From Salinibacterium sp. UTAS2018 (GTDB lineage: Bacteria; Actinomycetota; Actinomycetes; Actinomycetales; Microbacteriaceae): a DNA stretch of 64,000 nucleotides. The stretch lies in contig NZ_CP035375.1 in the NCBI RefSeq assembly GCF_004118935.1, positions 434,001 through 498,000 on the forward strand, read 5' to 3'. Shown here piece after piece: positions 18,045 through 26,994 of this stretch; within the stretch, counting starts at the first letter, position 1; each line of letters starts with the position of its first letter. Below the pieces are notes generated by a model. It was not told where the DNA came from. It worked only from the letters and a program-made list of their open reading frames with translations, and did no database searches. Position numbers and translations under genes: made by a program.

Positions 18045-19661
18045 TTAGTGGTGCTCGTCCTTTGACTGCTCGATCTCCTGTTGCGACACAGGAGCGATGC
18101 GGTCTTCGAAGAACCAACGCGAAGCCGAAGCACGCAGACGTTGTCCGAAGCCGATCCGTCCCTGGTCATCCGGGCGGATCATCAACGGCTTGTAGTCCGT
18201 GTAGCTGACAAGCTTCCACCGCTCATACTCGGAGAGCTGCTCATGAACCTCGATGTACTCGCCGTGCGGCAAGCGTACGATTCGGCCCGACTCGTACCCG
18301 TGGAGGGCAATCTCGCGGTCCTTCTTCTGCAGGCCGAGGCAGACACGCTTCGTGATGAAGTACGCGATGATCGGTCCGAAGATGAGCAGAGCCTGGCAGG
18401 AGTGAATAACTCCCTCGATCGACAGCTTGAAATGCGTTGCCAAGAGGTCGGAGCTCGCGGCGGCCCAAAGGACTGCGTAGAACGTGACACCGGCAGCACC
18501 GACAGCGGTACGGGTCGGAGCGTTGCGCGGGCGGTCAGCGATGTGGTGTTCGCGCTTGTCTCCGGTGATCCACGCCTCAATGAAGGGGTAGAAGGCAACG
18601 ATCGCAATGAACAGCCCCAGAATCACCAGCGGAGCGATGATGTTGAAGGACCACGTGAAGCCGAACCACTCGGTTTCCCACCCTGGTGGAACGAGTCGGA
18701 GGGCGCCGTCGGCGAATCCGATGTACCAGTCAGGTTGAGTACCCGCAGAAACCGGCGAGGGGTCGTACGGTCCGTAGACCCAGACTGGGTTGATCGAGAA
18801 CGTCGATGCGATCAGCGTAATGACACCGAAGACGATGAAGAAGAATCCACCGGCCTTGGCTGCGAAGCCAGGCATAACGGGTGAGCCCACAACATTGTCG
18901 TTGGTGCGACCGGGGCCAGCGAACTGCGTGTGCTTGTTGATCACGAGCAGCAGCATGTGGATACCGATAGCAGCGATGATAATCGCTGGCAGCAACATGA
19001 TGTGCAGGATGTAAAGACGGCTCACGATGTCAACGCCGGGGAACTCTCCACCGAACAACAAGTAGGAGATCCAGGTTCCGATGACCGGGATTCCCTTGAC
19101 CATTCCGTCGATGATGCGCAGACCGTTACCGGAGAGCAGGTCATCGGGGAGCGAGTAGCCGGTGAAGCCTTCAGCCATCGCGAGGATGAAGAGCACGAAG
19201 CCGATGAACCAGTTGATCTCACGCGGCTTGCGGAATGCTCCCGTGAAGTACACGCGGAGCATGTGCAGGCCGATGGAAGCCACGAACAGCAGCGCTGCCC
19301 AGTGGTGAACCTGGCGCATGAGGAGTCCACCGCGGATGTCGAAGGAAATATCGAGTGTGGAGGCCATAGCCGCCGACATCTCGATTCCCTTGAGCGGTGC
19401 GTAAGGACCCTCGTAGTGGACTTCGACCATCGATGCTTCGAAGAAGAACGTCAAGAACGTTCCTGAGAGCAGGATGACGATGAAGCTGTAAAGAGCTACC
19501 TCACCGAGCATGAAGGACCAGTGGTCGGGGAAGATCTTGCGACCTACCTCTTTGACGAGCCCTGAGATGCTGGTGCGCTCGTCAATGTAGTTCGCTGCAG
19601 CTCCGGTGAAACGCTGTCCGCGTGTCTTGGGCTGTGCGTCCTGGGTGGGGGTGGTTGTCAT
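18045..19661 (-). CDS. qcrB: Cytochrome bc1 complex cytochrome b subunit (QcrB)
   Basis: 538 residues. Core of the menaquinol-oxidising bc1 complex, binding hemes bL and bH. The heme histidines lie in MRQVHHWAALLF / IGLHMLRVYFTGAFRKPRE and ILHIMLLPAIIIAAIGIHML. The Qo-site PEWY-type motif reads QPDWYIGFADGA. The C-terminal extension beyond 430 (KKDREIALHGYESGRIVRLP) is characteristic of actinobacterial QcrB. It overlaps qcrA by 4 bases (ATGA), so the two are translationally coupled. Last gene before the 22-bp terminator. Confidence 0.97.
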   Translation of the reverse strand: MTTTPTQDAQPKTRGQRFTGAAANYIDERTSISGLVKEVGRKIFPDHWSFMLGEVALYSFIVILLSGTFLTFFFEASMVEVHYEGPYAPLKGIEMSAAMASTLDISFDIRGGLLMRQVHHWAALLFVASIGLHMLRVYFTGAFRKPREINWFIGFVLFILAMAEGFTGYSLPDDLLSGNGLRIIDGMVKGIPVIGTWISYLLFGGEFPGVDIVSRLYILHIMLLPAIIIAAIGIHMLLLVINKHTQFAGPGRTNDNVVGSPVMPGFAAKAGGFFFIVFGVITLIASTFSINPVWVYGPYDPSPVSAGTQPDWYIGFADGALRLVPPGWETEWFGFTWSFNIIAPLVILGLFIAIVAFYPFIEAWITGDKREHHIADRPRNAPTRTAVGAAGVTFYAVLWAAASSDLLATHFKLSIEGVIHSCQALLIFGPIIAYFITKRVCLGLQKKDREIALHGYESGRIVRLPHGEYIEVHEQLSEYERWKLVSYTDYKPLMIRPDDQGRIGFGQRLRASASRWFFEDRIAPVSQQEIEQSKDEHH

Positions 19662-20734
19662 AGCTTGCGCTCCCAGAAGCTTGGACCGATGGGTTCTTCG
19701 AAGTCACTCTTTGCGATGAGGTAACCCTCAGAGTCGACGGTGATCGGCAATTGCGGAAGTGGACGCTTTGCAGGGCCAAAGATAACGGCTGCTTCGCGGG
19801 TGATGTCGAACTGCGACTGGTGGCACGGGCACAGCAAGTGGTGTGTCTGCTGTTCGTAGAGCGCAACCGGGCATCCGACGTGGGTGCAAATTTTGGAGTA
19901 AGCGACGATTCCGTCGTAGTTCCAGTCTTCGCGTCCCTCAGAAACCTGCAGGTCTTCGGGCTTCAAACGAACGAGGAGAACAGCGGCTTTTGCTTTCTCT
20001 TCGATGCGGTGCTCGGAGTCGTTGAGCCCTTCGGGAATGACTTGGAAGGCAGAACCGATCGTAAGGTCAGATGCCTTGATCGGCGTTCCGCTCGGGTCGC
20101 GCGTCAGGCGCATACCCTTTTCCCAGAAGGTGTGCTTGAGCAGCCCCACCGGGTTCTCGGCGGGAGCCAAGTCACGGAACAGCACAATGGCGGGGAGGGG
20201 CGTAACGACGAGGGCACCGATGAGAGTGTTCCGCAGCAGCGTACGACGCCCAAAGCCGGAGTCCTTGTTGCCCAGCGTGAACACTTCAATAGCCTTGGCT
20301 CGAGTTTCTTCGCTGCCGCGTGTTCCGTGGCGCTGTTCGACAAGGTCGTGACCCTGCATGAGCGCCTTGGACCAGTGAACGGCACCAATACCGATTCCCA
20401 AAAGGCCAAGCGTGATTCCCAGACCAAGGAACAAGGTGTTGTTACGCACCGACTGCATGTTGCCCGGCTCAATCGGAAACGCGAAGTAGGCGACTACTGC
20501 GAGAACGCTTCCGACGATCGACAGGACGAAGAGCGTCGAAACGCGACGCTCTTGCTGCTTGTCGACTTTGGGGTCGAGGTCCGTGACGCGGGGGCGATGA
20601 GGAAGGAACCCCGGGTTGGGTACCTCGTCACTTGCGACGACGGCGGTGCCTGCACTGTGTGCAGGAGCGCCGTGCTGCTCGACGTCCTTACCCGCAGCCG
20701 TGCTGCCGGCGGTGTCGCCGTGGTCGTCTGCCAT
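19658..20734 (-). CDS. qcrA: Rieske iron-sulfur subunit of cytochrome bc1 (QcrA)
   Basis: 358 residues. Transfers electrons from menaquinol to cytochrome cc. Actinobacterial QcrA has three N-terminal transmembrane helices, seen here at about 62-82, 93-118 and 163-185. The C-terminal Rieske domain has the 2Fe-2S ligands in CTHVGCPVALYEQQ and LCPCHQSQFD, with both Cys-His pairs intact. The charged N-terminus is typical. A good AAGGGA lies upstream of the ATG. It is coupled to qcrB and follows qcrC after 39 bases. Confidence 0.96.
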   Translation of the reverse strand: MADDHGDTAGSTAAGKDVEQHGAPAHSAGTAVVASDEVPNPGFLPHRPRVTDLDPKVDKQQERRVSTLFVLSIVGSVLAVVAYFAFPIEPGNMQSVRNNTLFLGLGITLGLLGIGIGAVHWSKALMQGHDLVEQRHGTRGSEETRAKAIEVFTLGNKDSGFGRRTLLRNTLIGALVVTPLPAIVLFRDLAPAENPVGLLKHTFWEKGMRLTRDPSGTPIKASDLTIGSAFQVIPEGLNDSEHRIEEKAKAAVLLVRLKPEDLQVSEGREDWNYDGIVAYSKICTHVGCPVALYEQQTHHLLCPCHQSQFDITREAAVIFGPAKRPLPQLPITVDSEGYLIAKSDFEEPIGPSFWERKL

Positions 20735-20773
20735 TCTTATCCCTTCAACCGTCCGCTGCGAAGCGGTCGCTAA

Positions 20774-21583
20774 CTAGTTTGACTTAGCCGTGAGCCAGAC
20801 CGTGATTGCCACGATCGCGCCAAGGCCGAAGATCCAGATGAACAGACCCTCAGAAACGGGGCCGAGTGATCCAAGCGTGAATCCACCCACGGAAGGAGTC
20901 TCATCGAGGTACTTGAGGTACGTGATGACGTCGGCCTTCTCTTCGGGAGTGAGGTTGGTGTCGTTGAAGACCGGCATGTTCTGCGGGCCGGTAAGCATGG
21001 CCTCGTAGACGTGCTTCGAAGTGACTCCGGAGAGGTGCGGTGCGTACTTGCCCTCGGTCAACGCTCCACCAGCACCAGCAACGTTGTGGCACATGGCGCA
21101 GTTGACGCGGAAGAGCTCGGCACCGTTGGAAACATCTGCGTCACCCGTGAGGTACACGTCAGCAGGGATTGCAGGACCCGGGCCCTTGGAAGCAACGAAA
21201 ACCGCGAGGGCCTGAACCTGCTCTTCAGTGAACTGAACGGGCTTGACTTCAGCCTGCGGGCCGGTGATTGCCATCGGCATGCGACCGGTACCAACTTGGA
21301 AGTCAGTTGCTGCCGCACCCACGCCGACGAGCGTGGGGCCCTGAGTCGTTCCTTGGAGGTTCAGACCGTGACACGTTGCACAGTTTGCGGCGAAGAGCTT
21401 TCCGCCGTCTTCGACGAGAGCTTCAGCGGATGCGCTGGTCTCTGCTGTTGCACTCGAGGTGAACAGCGCATACGCGCCGCCCGTACCCAAGAGCCCGACG
21501 AGCAAGAGGGCTACAGTCGCAAGGGGATGGCGTCGCCCAGCAGATTGAGATCCGCCTGACGCGCGAGCTGCCTTTAAGGCCAT
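20774..21583 (-). CDS. qcrC: Diheme cytochrome c subunit of bc1 complex (QcrC)
   Basis: 269 residues. Actinobacteria lack soluble cytochrome c; this membrane-bound diheme protein carries electrons directly to CtaC. An N-terminal signal-anchor (about 20-40) is followed by two cytochrome c domains with CATCHGLNLQG and CAMCHNVAGAGG heme motifs. A C-terminal transmembrane helix (FIWIFGLGAIVAITVWL) anchors it. The frame continues far upstream, but into ctaE; the ATG at 21583 gives the normal N-terminus MALKAARAS. Confidence 0.96.
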   Translation of the reverse strand: MALKAARASGGSQSAGRRHPLATVALLLVGLLGTGGAYALFTSSATAETSASAEALVEDGGKLFAANCATCHGLNLQGTTQGPTLVGVGAAATDFQVGTGRMPMAITGPQAEVKPVQFTEEQVQALAVFVASKGPGPAIPADVYLTGDADVSNGAELFRVNCAMCHNVAGAGGALTEGKYAPHLSGVTSKHVYEAMLTGPQNMPVFNDTNLTPEEKADVITYLKYLDETPSVGGFTLGSLGPVSEGLFIWIFGLGAIVAITVWLTAKSN

Positions 21584-21600
21584 TACGTCTATTCCGTTTC

Positions 21601-22236
21601 TTATTTGAGCACATAGATGATGAGGAAGAGGCCGATCCACACTACGTCGACAAAGTGCCAGTAGTAGGAGACGACGATTGCAGTCGTTGCCTCTTTGTGT
21701 CCGAACTTCTTGACGGCGAATCCGCGGCCGAGCACGAGAAGGAAGGCGATGAGGCCACCCGCGACGTGGAGTCCGTGGAACCCGGTGGTGATGTAGAAGG
21801 CCGAGCCGTAGGAATCGCTCGAGAGGCTGACGTGCTCGGAGACGAGTGTTGCGTACTCCCAGACCTGGCCGGTGACGAAGACGGCGCCCATGGCGTACGT
21901 CATGAAGAACCACTCGGTCATGCCCCACTTGCGCATGTCGAATAGCGAGCCGGTGCGGCTCACTTGCATGCGCTCAGCGGCGAAAACACCGAACTGGCAG
22001 GTCACCGACGAGAGCACGAGGATGATCGTGATGGTCGTCGCGAATGGCACATTGAGCTTTTCGGTCTGTTCCGCCCACAAACCGGGGGACGTCGACTTCA
22101 ACGTGAAGTAAATAGCGAAGAGGCCGGCGAAGAACATCACCTCGCTACCAAGCCAAACGATGGTACCGACCGCAACAGTGTTCGGTCGCTGGACAGACTG
22201 GGCTCCAAGAGAGCGGTTGAGGGCAGCTGTGGTCAC
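21601..22236 (-). CDS. ctaE: Cytochrome c oxidase subunit III (CtaE)
   Basis: 211 residues, five transmembrane helices. Structural subunit of the aa3 oxidase near the oxygen channel. Family blocks include [28 protein letters not shown], and [19 protein letters not shown], ending with the conserved [18 protein letters not shown]. The GTG at 22236 gives the usual N-terminus; an in-frame TTG further upstream at 22275 lacks a plausible ribosome site. First gene of ctaE-qcrC-qcrA-qcrB. CATAAT lies 6 bases upstream of the GTG, suggesting leaderless translation. Confidence 0.95.
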   Translation of the reverse strand: MTTAALNRSLGAQSVQRPNTVAVGTIVWLGSEVMFFAGLFAIYFTLKSTSPGLWAEQTEKLNVPFATTITIILVLSSVTCQFGVFAAERMQVSRTGSLFDMRKWGMTEWFFMTYAMGAVFVTGQVWEYATLVSEHVSLSSDSYGSAFYITTGFHGLHVAGGLIAFLLVLGRGFAVKKFGHKEATTAIVVSYYWHFVDVVWIGLFLIIYVLK

Positions 22237-22248
22237 GTATCTATTATG
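22234..22248 (-). promoter_or_regulatory. Candidate leaderless promoter -10 box of ctaE-qcrCAB
   Basis: On the minus strand CATAAT (22248-22243) is followed by 6 bases and the GTG start at 22236. There is no Shine-Dalgarno. It shares a 78-base divergent region with trpD. Confidence 0.45.
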
Positions 22249-22301
22249 GCTGATAACTCGGCGTAAGTTTTTCAATCTCCGGCCTGTCGGCTCAGGATCG
22301 G

Positions 22302-22317
22302 TAAGATTTCATTCATG
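22302..22317 (+). promoter_or_regulatory. Candidate leaderless promoter -10 box of trpD
   Basis: TAAGAT (22302-22307) is followed by 7 bases and the ATG at 22315. There is no Shine-Dalgarno, and no room for a trp leader peptide or attenuator before the start. Confidence 0.45.
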
Positions 22318-23370
22318 TCTGCATCCCCAACTTGGCCAGAAATCCTTTCAACGCTTGTTTCCGGCAAGGATTTGTCGATCAGCCAAGCGTCTTGGGCGAT
22401 GAATTCTGTAATGGTCGGTGAAGCAACATCCGCTCAGTTGGCTGCCATGTTAATTGCGCTTCGTATCAAGGGCGAGACCGTTGACGAGATCGTGGGATTC
22501 CGTGACGCAGCCTTAGCTAGCGCTCTACCGTTGCCCGTCGATCCGATGGCGTTGGACATCGTCGGGACCGGCGGAGACCCGTACGGAGCGGTGCTGAACA
22601 TCTCGTCAGTAGCGTCGGTTATCGCCGCGGCGGGGGACGTGCCCGTGATTAAGCACGGCAACCGCGGCGCCAGCAGCAAGAGCGGGGCATCCGACGTTCT
22701 CAGTGCTCTAGGCCTCAAACTTGACCTCACTCCGGAACGCGTTGCCGAAGTGTTGGATGAAGTGGGTATTACCTTTGTTTATGCTGCGCTCTTCCATCCC
22801 GGCTTCGCCCACGCCGGTCCGACCCGCCGGGAAATGGGCATTCCTACTCTCTTCAACATCCTCGGCCCGCTGTGCAACCCGGCGCGTCCGCAGGCTTCAG
22901 CCGTCGGCGTAGGAAGCCGCGAACGTGTGAGCCTGCTGGTAGGAGTGTTCCAAACGCGGGGCGCTACAGCTTTGGTTTATCGCGGCGACGATGGAATCGA
23001 CAAGCTGACAACTACTGGCCACAGCCATGTCTGGGAAGTGTCGCGTGGGTCGGTGACCGAACACGACCTCGACCCGCTTGAGTTAGGCATTCCCCGCGCG
23101 CCGATCGAAGCGCTTTTAGGTAAGGACCCGGAGTACAACGCGCAAGTGATCCGGTCAATTTTGGCGGGGGAGAAGTCCCCTGCGCGCGACGTCGTCTTGC
23201 TCAACGCCGCTGCGGGCCTCGCGTCATTTGAACTCGCGAAGGATGCCGACGAAAGCCGGCGACCTCTCGTGCAGCGACTGCGCGAACAGCTTGAGCGCGC
23301 CGAAGACCTCGTCGACTCCGGGCGCGCGAGCGCCAAACTCGACGAATGGGTCGCCGCCACTAATCGCTAG
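22315..23370 (+). CDS. trpD: Anthranilate phosphoribosyltransferase
   Basis: 351 residues. Joins anthranilate and PRPP to give phosphoribosyl-anthranilate in tryptophan synthesis. Key motifs: the PRPP pyrophosphate site IVGTGGDPYG, VIKHGNRGASSKSG, and HPGFAHAGPTRREMG with FNILGPLCNPARP. Length is normal. It stands alone, as in many actinobacteria where trpD is next to the oxidase genes rather than with trpEC. Convergent with glpK across 15 bases without a terminator. Confidence 0.96.
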   Translation: MSASPTWPEILSTLVSGKDLSISQASWAMNSVMVGEATSAQLAAMLIALRIKGETVDEIVGFRDAALASALPLPVDPMALDIVGTGGDPYGAVLNISSVASVIAAAGDVPVIKHGNRGASSKSGASDVLSALGLKLDLTPERVAEVLDEVGITFVYAALFHPGFAHAGPTRREMGIPTLFNILGPLCNPARPQASAVGVGSRERVSLLVGVFQTRGATALVYRGDDGIDKLTTTGHSHVWEVSRGSVTEHDLDPLELGIPRAPIEALLGKDPEYNAQVIRSILAGEKSPARDVVLLNAAAGLASFELAKDADESRRPLVQRLREQLERAEDLVDSGRASAKLDEWVAATNR

Positions 23371-23385
23371 ACGGGCGAGAGCTAC

Positions 23386-24918
23386 CTAGTCGGTGTCTTC
23401 GTTGACCCAGTCCAACGTTTTGGTGATGGCCTTTTTCCAGTTGCGGATGAGGCGCTCACGTTCGGCAGCATCCATCTGAGGCTCCCAGCGTTCGCCTTCA
23501 TTCCAGCGATCGCGCAGTTCGTCGAGCCCGCTCCAGTAGTCGACGGCAAGCCCGGCAGCATAGGCGGCACCGAGTGCGGTGGTCTCCGCAACTTCCGGGC
23601 GAACGACGGGCATGTTGAGGATGTCTGCCTGAAACTGCATGAGCGTGGAGTTGGCGACCATGCCGCCATCCACCCGTAGCTCTGTCATCGCAACATCGGC
23701 ATCCGCATTGGCGGCTTCGATCACGTCGCTGGTTTGGAATGCGGTGGCTTCGAGCGCGGCGCGAGCAATGTGACCCTTATTGGCGAAACGAGTGAGTCCG
23801 AGGATGGCTCCGCGAGCATCCGGTCGCCAATGGGGTGCGAAAAGGCCTGAGAACGCGGGAACGAAGTAGACGCCACCGTTGTCGTCGACCGAAGCGGCGA
23901 GAGTCTCGACCTCCTCAGAACGAGAAATGATGCCGAGGTTGTCGCGCAACCATTGGATAAGCGAACCGGTGACGGCGATCGATCCCTCAATCGCGTAGCG
24001 CGGCGCATCGTCGCCGAGTTGATAGGCGAGGGTCGTGATGAGTCCGTTGTCGGAGTGCACGATATCGGTGCCCGTGTTGGTGAGGAGGAAGTTTCCGGTG
24101 CCATAGGTGTTTTTCGATTCGCCGGCGTCGAAGGCAGCTTGACCGAATGTCGCAGCCTGCTGATCACCCAAGATCCCTGCGACCGGTACTTCGCGCAACA
24201 GACTCGAGCTCGACACAGTGCCGTAGACCTCAGACGAGCTGCGGATGTCGGGCATGAGCGAGGCGGGAATGCCCAGTTCGGCGAGAATGTCTTCGCTCCA
24301 CGTGCGCGACTCGAGATCCATCAGCAGCGTGCGGCTCGCGTTCGTGACGTCAGTGGCGTGCACTCCGCCGTCGGGGCCGCCGGTGAGATTCCAGAGCACC
24401 CAGGTATCGGGGGTTCCGAAAGCGAGCTCGCCCGCCTCGGCCCGCTCGCGCACTCCCTCGACGTTGTCGAGCATCCAGACGATCTTGGAAGCTGAGAAAT
24501 ACGTCGCTAGGGGAAGCCCGGTGATTTTCTTGAACTTGTCGGTGTCGCCATCGGCGATGCGGTCGATGATGGCTTGAGTGCGAGTGTCTTGCCAGACGAT
24601 GGCGTTGTAGACGGGCTCACCGGTGGCCCGATCCCAGATGATGGCCGTTTCGCGCTGGTTGGTGATGCCGACCGCGGCGATGCTGTGCCGCGTGATGTTT
24701 GCCTTGGAGAGCGCTTGACCGATGACCTCGCGCGTGTTGTTCCAGATTTGGGTGGCGTTGTGCTCGACCCAACCCGCCCTGGGGAAAATCTGATCGTGCT
24801 CCAGCTGGCCCGAGGTGACCGGCTTGCCATCGTGATCGAAAATGATCGCACGGGTACTCGTGGTGCCCTGATCAATCGAGAGTATGTAGTTCACCGGTTC
24901 TCCTTGGTTCTCACTCAT
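23386..24918 (-). CDS. glpK: Glycerol kinase
   Basis: 510 residues. FGGY-family kinase making sn-glycerol 3-phosphate from glycerol and ATP. Motifs: [18 protein letters not shown] at the N-terminus, the glycerol-site [24 protein letters not shown], the FGGY signature [14 protein letters not shown], and the ATP-site [17 protein letters not shown]. The ATG at 24918 is preferred over a much longer upstream frame, which runs antisense-like through the ychJ-like gene and matches nothing. The start overlaps the stop of that gene (TAATG). No glpF or glpD is adjacent. Confidence 0.96.
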   Translation of the reverse strand: MSENQGEPVNYILSIDQGTTSTRAIIFDHDGKPVTSGQLEHDQIFPRAGWVEHNATQIWNNTREVIGQALSKANITRHSIAAVGITNQRETAIIWDRATGEPVYNAIVWQDTRTQAIIDRIADGDTDKFKKITGLPLATYFSASKIVWMLDNVEGVRERAEAGELAFGTPDTWVLWNLTGGPDGGVHATDVTNASRTLLMDLESRTWSEDILAELGIPASLMPDIRSSSEVYGTVSSSSLLREVPVAGILGDQQAATFGQAAFDAGESKNTYGTGNFLLTNTGTDIVHSDNGLITTLAYQLGDDAPRYAIEGSIAVTGSLIQWLRDNLGIISRSEEVETLAASVDDNGGVYFVPAFSGLFAPHWRPDARGAILGLTRFANKGHIARAALEATAFQTSDVIEAANADADVAMTELRVDGGMVANSTLMQFQADILNMPVVRPEVAETTALGAAYAAGLAVDYWSGLDELRDRWNEGERWEPQMDAAERERLIRNWKKAITKTLDWVNEDTD

Positions 24919-25289
24919 TAGACAGCATCGACGTAGAGCCAGGCGCCATTTTCGCGCACGAAACTGCTGTTTTCGTGTTGCTGGCCAGCGATGCCGTCGC
25001 TGCGATAGTGAGCTCGAAATTCGACCGTGCCCCGCGAATCGAACATGCTGCCGCCGGTGCGCGCGACGATATCGAGGCGGAACCAGCGCACGTTCGTATC
25101 GAGTTCGAGCGTTACCGGGCGCGTAGACGGATGCCACGTCTTCAGCAGGTACTCGGTCTCACCGAGAGCGTAGGCGCTGTAGCGGGACCGCATCAGCCGT
25201 TCAGCGGTGGGTGCAAGTGCCTCGCCGCGGTGAAAGCGGCTGCAGCAATCGTCGTAGGTTTCCAACGACTGACAGGGGCATGCTTTCAT
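24918..25289 (-). CDS. UPF0225 / YchJ-like SEC-C motif protein
   Basis: 123 residues. The N-terminal cysteine cluster [20 protein letters not shown] is the SEC-C zinc-binding motif. The rest is an NTF2-like domain ([20 protein letters not shown] ... VEFRAHYR ... [15 protein letters not shown]). The family's role is unknown. It overlaps glpK by one base (TAATG). TACGCT lies 6 bases before the ATG and the intervening bases are all G; leaderless translation is likely. Confidence 0.88.
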   Translation of the reverse strand: MKACPCQSLETYDDCCSRFHRGEALAPTAERLMRSRYSAYALGETEYLLKTWHPSTRPVTLELDTNVRWFRLDIVARTGGSMFDSRGTVEFRAHYRSDGIAGQQHENSSFVRENGAWLYVDAV

Positions 25290-25301
25290 CCCCCCAGCGT
25301 A
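25287..25301 (-). promoter_or_regulatory. Candidate leaderless promoter -10 box of the ychJ-like/glpK pair
   Basis: On the minus strand TACGCT (25301-25296) is followed by six G residues and the ATG at 25289. The G run could alternatively mimic a ribosome site, but it has no spacer. Confidence 0.35.
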
Positions 25302-25324
25302 ACCAGTTGTGGAGTGCCGTGCGT

Positions 25325-25420
25325 TTAGTCGTTCTCGTCGGCCTCACCGTCGCCGGACGTGGGAGTGGTGAGCTCACAAGTGCCGTTGTGGTCCACGCAG
25401 AAGAGCAATTCTGTTGCCAT
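25325..25420 (-). CDS. Small 31-residue ORF coupled to the PNPOx-like gene
   Basis: The ORF starts with an ATG that overlaps the stop of the upstream gene as TAATG, and an AGGA lies about 9 bases upstream. It encodes MATELLFCVDHNGTCELTTP and then an acidic tail ending EADEND. Two cysteines are seven residues apart with a His between them, which could bind metal or form a disulfide. I do not recognise it. It fills the only gap between the PNPOx-like gene and the ychJ-like gene. Coupling and the absence of another use for this gap support it, but its size leaves doubt. Confidence 0.4.
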   Translation of the reverse strand: MATELLFCVDHNGTCELTTPTSGDGEADEND

Positions 25421-25866
25421 TAGCTGTGTCCTATCGGTAGGCGGCGCTCAAAGAGGCGGCCGCGGATGGATTCTGGTTCGATCAGGATGTAGACGAAGGA
25501 CTCGATCGGCACCCAATCGGGCAGCGTCTTGAGAGCTTGAGCCGTTACCTGCGAGGCGTCATCGAGTACTGTCGCCAGCCCTCGAACTACGACGCTCCAC
25601 ACGTCATCCGGAGTCTTCACGTCAACTTCGAACGCGACATGCATGTTCTCAGTAAGTTCGTGAAGTTTTGAGCCCGATGCGGTGCGAAACAGGATTGTTT
25701 TCTTGTCGCAGTAATAGTTGACCGGGAAGATATCCGGACGCCCCTCATTGCTGAGAGCGAGATGGCCGAAGCTCTTGCTGGCAAGCAGATCCAGGCTTGC
25801 CTGATCGGACAACTCGATGACGGGCCCCTGCGGGGACCAGCCGGCTTCACTCATGTCATGAGACAT
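25420..25866 (-). CDS. Pyridoxamine 5'-phosphate oxidase-like (split-barrel flavin) protein
   Basis: 148 residues. Fold of the PNPOx / nitroimidazole-resistance-like family: SFGHLALSNEGRPDIFPVNYY, DKKTILFRTASGSKL, and VAFEVDV with WSVVVRGLATVLDD. Members bind FMN, F420 or heme; the cofactor cannot be read here. A perfect GGAGG lies 6 bases before the ATG, inside the end of the dehydrogenase gene, which it overlaps by 11 bases. It is the penultimate gene of the transhydrogenase-dehydrogenase run. Confidence 0.85.
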   Translation of the reverse strand: MSHDMSEAGWSPQGPVIELSDQASLDLLASKSFGHLALSNEGRPDIFPVNYYCDKKTILFRTASGSKLHELTENMHVAFEVDVKTPDDVWSVVVRGLATVLDDASQVTAQALKTLPDWVPIESFVYILIEPESIRGRLFERRLPIGHS

Positions 25867-26929
25867 TGCTGACCTCCGGGCGAACGATGATTTTGACGGC
25901 AGTTTCTTTGTGATCTATCAACGTCATGAAACCCTCGTCGATGAGTTTGTCGAGGTGGATCCGACCCGTGATGAACGGCTCCAGATTGACCTTGCCGTCT
26001 TGAACGAGCTTGATGGTTGCAGGGTGATCGTGCGCGTAGGCAATGGTTCCGCGCAGATCGATCTCCTTGAGCACCAGTTTTTGCATATCGAGCTGTGCCG
26101 GGTGACCCCAGATGGAGACGTTGACAATCACTCCAGTGGGCTTCACCGCATCGAAGAGCTGATCGAGCACCGCGTTGATGCTCGAGCACTCGAATGCGAC
26201 GTCGGCGCCCACTCCGTTGGTCAGTTCCATGACCTTGGCTACGGCATCCTCAACACTGGGATCGATCACGTGATCGGCGACCCCCGTAGAGAGCGCCATT
26301 TCGCGGCGCGCTGTGCCTGGCTCAGACATGATGACGGTGATTCCCTCGGCGGAGAGCACGGCGGCGAGCAGGAGACCGATCGGGCCACCGCCACCGATAA
26401 AAGCAGTATCTCCGGCTTTCGCGCCACTGCGAACGAACGCGTGATGGCCGACAGCAAGGGGTTCAATGAGCGCGGCCTGATCGAGGGGGATGTCTCCGAT
26501 GGGGTGAACCCAGCGACGTTCGACGACGATCTTTTCGCTCAAACCGCCGCCTCCGCCAGCCAGCCCGATGAAGCCCATTTTCGTGCAGAGATTATAGTTA
26601 CCGGCGCGACAGGGGGCGCACTCGCCGCACACAAAGTACGGTTCAACGACAACGTTCTCTCCGACTGTGAGATCGGTGACTCCTTCGCCAAGAGCCGTGA
26701 TTGTTCCTGAGAATTCGTGGCCCATGGTCACGGGAACTTCTTCGTGAGTCAGCGGGTGCGGATGCCCAGCCGCCGGGATGAAGATTGGGCCTTCGAGATA
26801 CTCGTGAAGGTCGGTGCCGCAGATGCCGCACCATGCGACATCGATAGCGACTGCGCCGGGGCGAAGCTCTGGTTCCGGAATGTCATCGATGCGGATGTCT
26901 TTGCGTCCGTGGAAACGTGCTGCCTTCAT
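25856..26929 (-). CDS. Zn-dependent 2,3-butanediol-type dehydrogenase
   Basis: 357 residues. Medium-chain dehydrogenase of the butanediol/sorbitol branch, interconverting acetoin and 2,3-butanediol or a related polyol. Catalytic Zn site: WCGICGTDLHEYLEGP and GHEFSGTI. The structural Zn cysteines are all present in CGECAPCRAGNYNLC. The NAD-binding loop reads GGGPIGLLLAAV. The insert GPIFIPAAGHPHPLTHEEVP is typical of butanediol dehydrogenases. It follows pntB after 65 bases and overlaps the PNPOx-like gene. Confidence 0.88.
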   Translation of the reverse strand: MKAARFHGRKDIRIDDIPEPELRPGAVAIDVAWCGICGTDLHEYLEGPIFIPAAGHPHPLTHEEVPVTMGHEFSGTITALGEGVTDLTVGENVVVEPYFVCGECAPCRAGNYNLCTKMGFIGLAGGGGGLSEKIVVERRWVHPIGDIPLDQAALIEPLAVGHHAFVRSGAKAGDTAFIGGGGPIGLLLAAVLSAEGITVIMSEPGTARREMALSTGVADHVIDPSVEDAVAKVMELTNGVGADVAFECSSINAVLDQLFDAVKPTGVIVNVSIWGHPAQLDMQKLVLKEIDLRGTIAYAHDHPATIKLVQDGKVNLEPFITGRIHLDKLIDEGFMTLIDHKETAVKIIVRPEVSNVS

Positions 26930-26994
26930 GGTTTTCTTCTTTCTGTACGGAGAGCGGATGGAGACAAAACGAAGCCGGGCGGCTCCTGCTCGGT

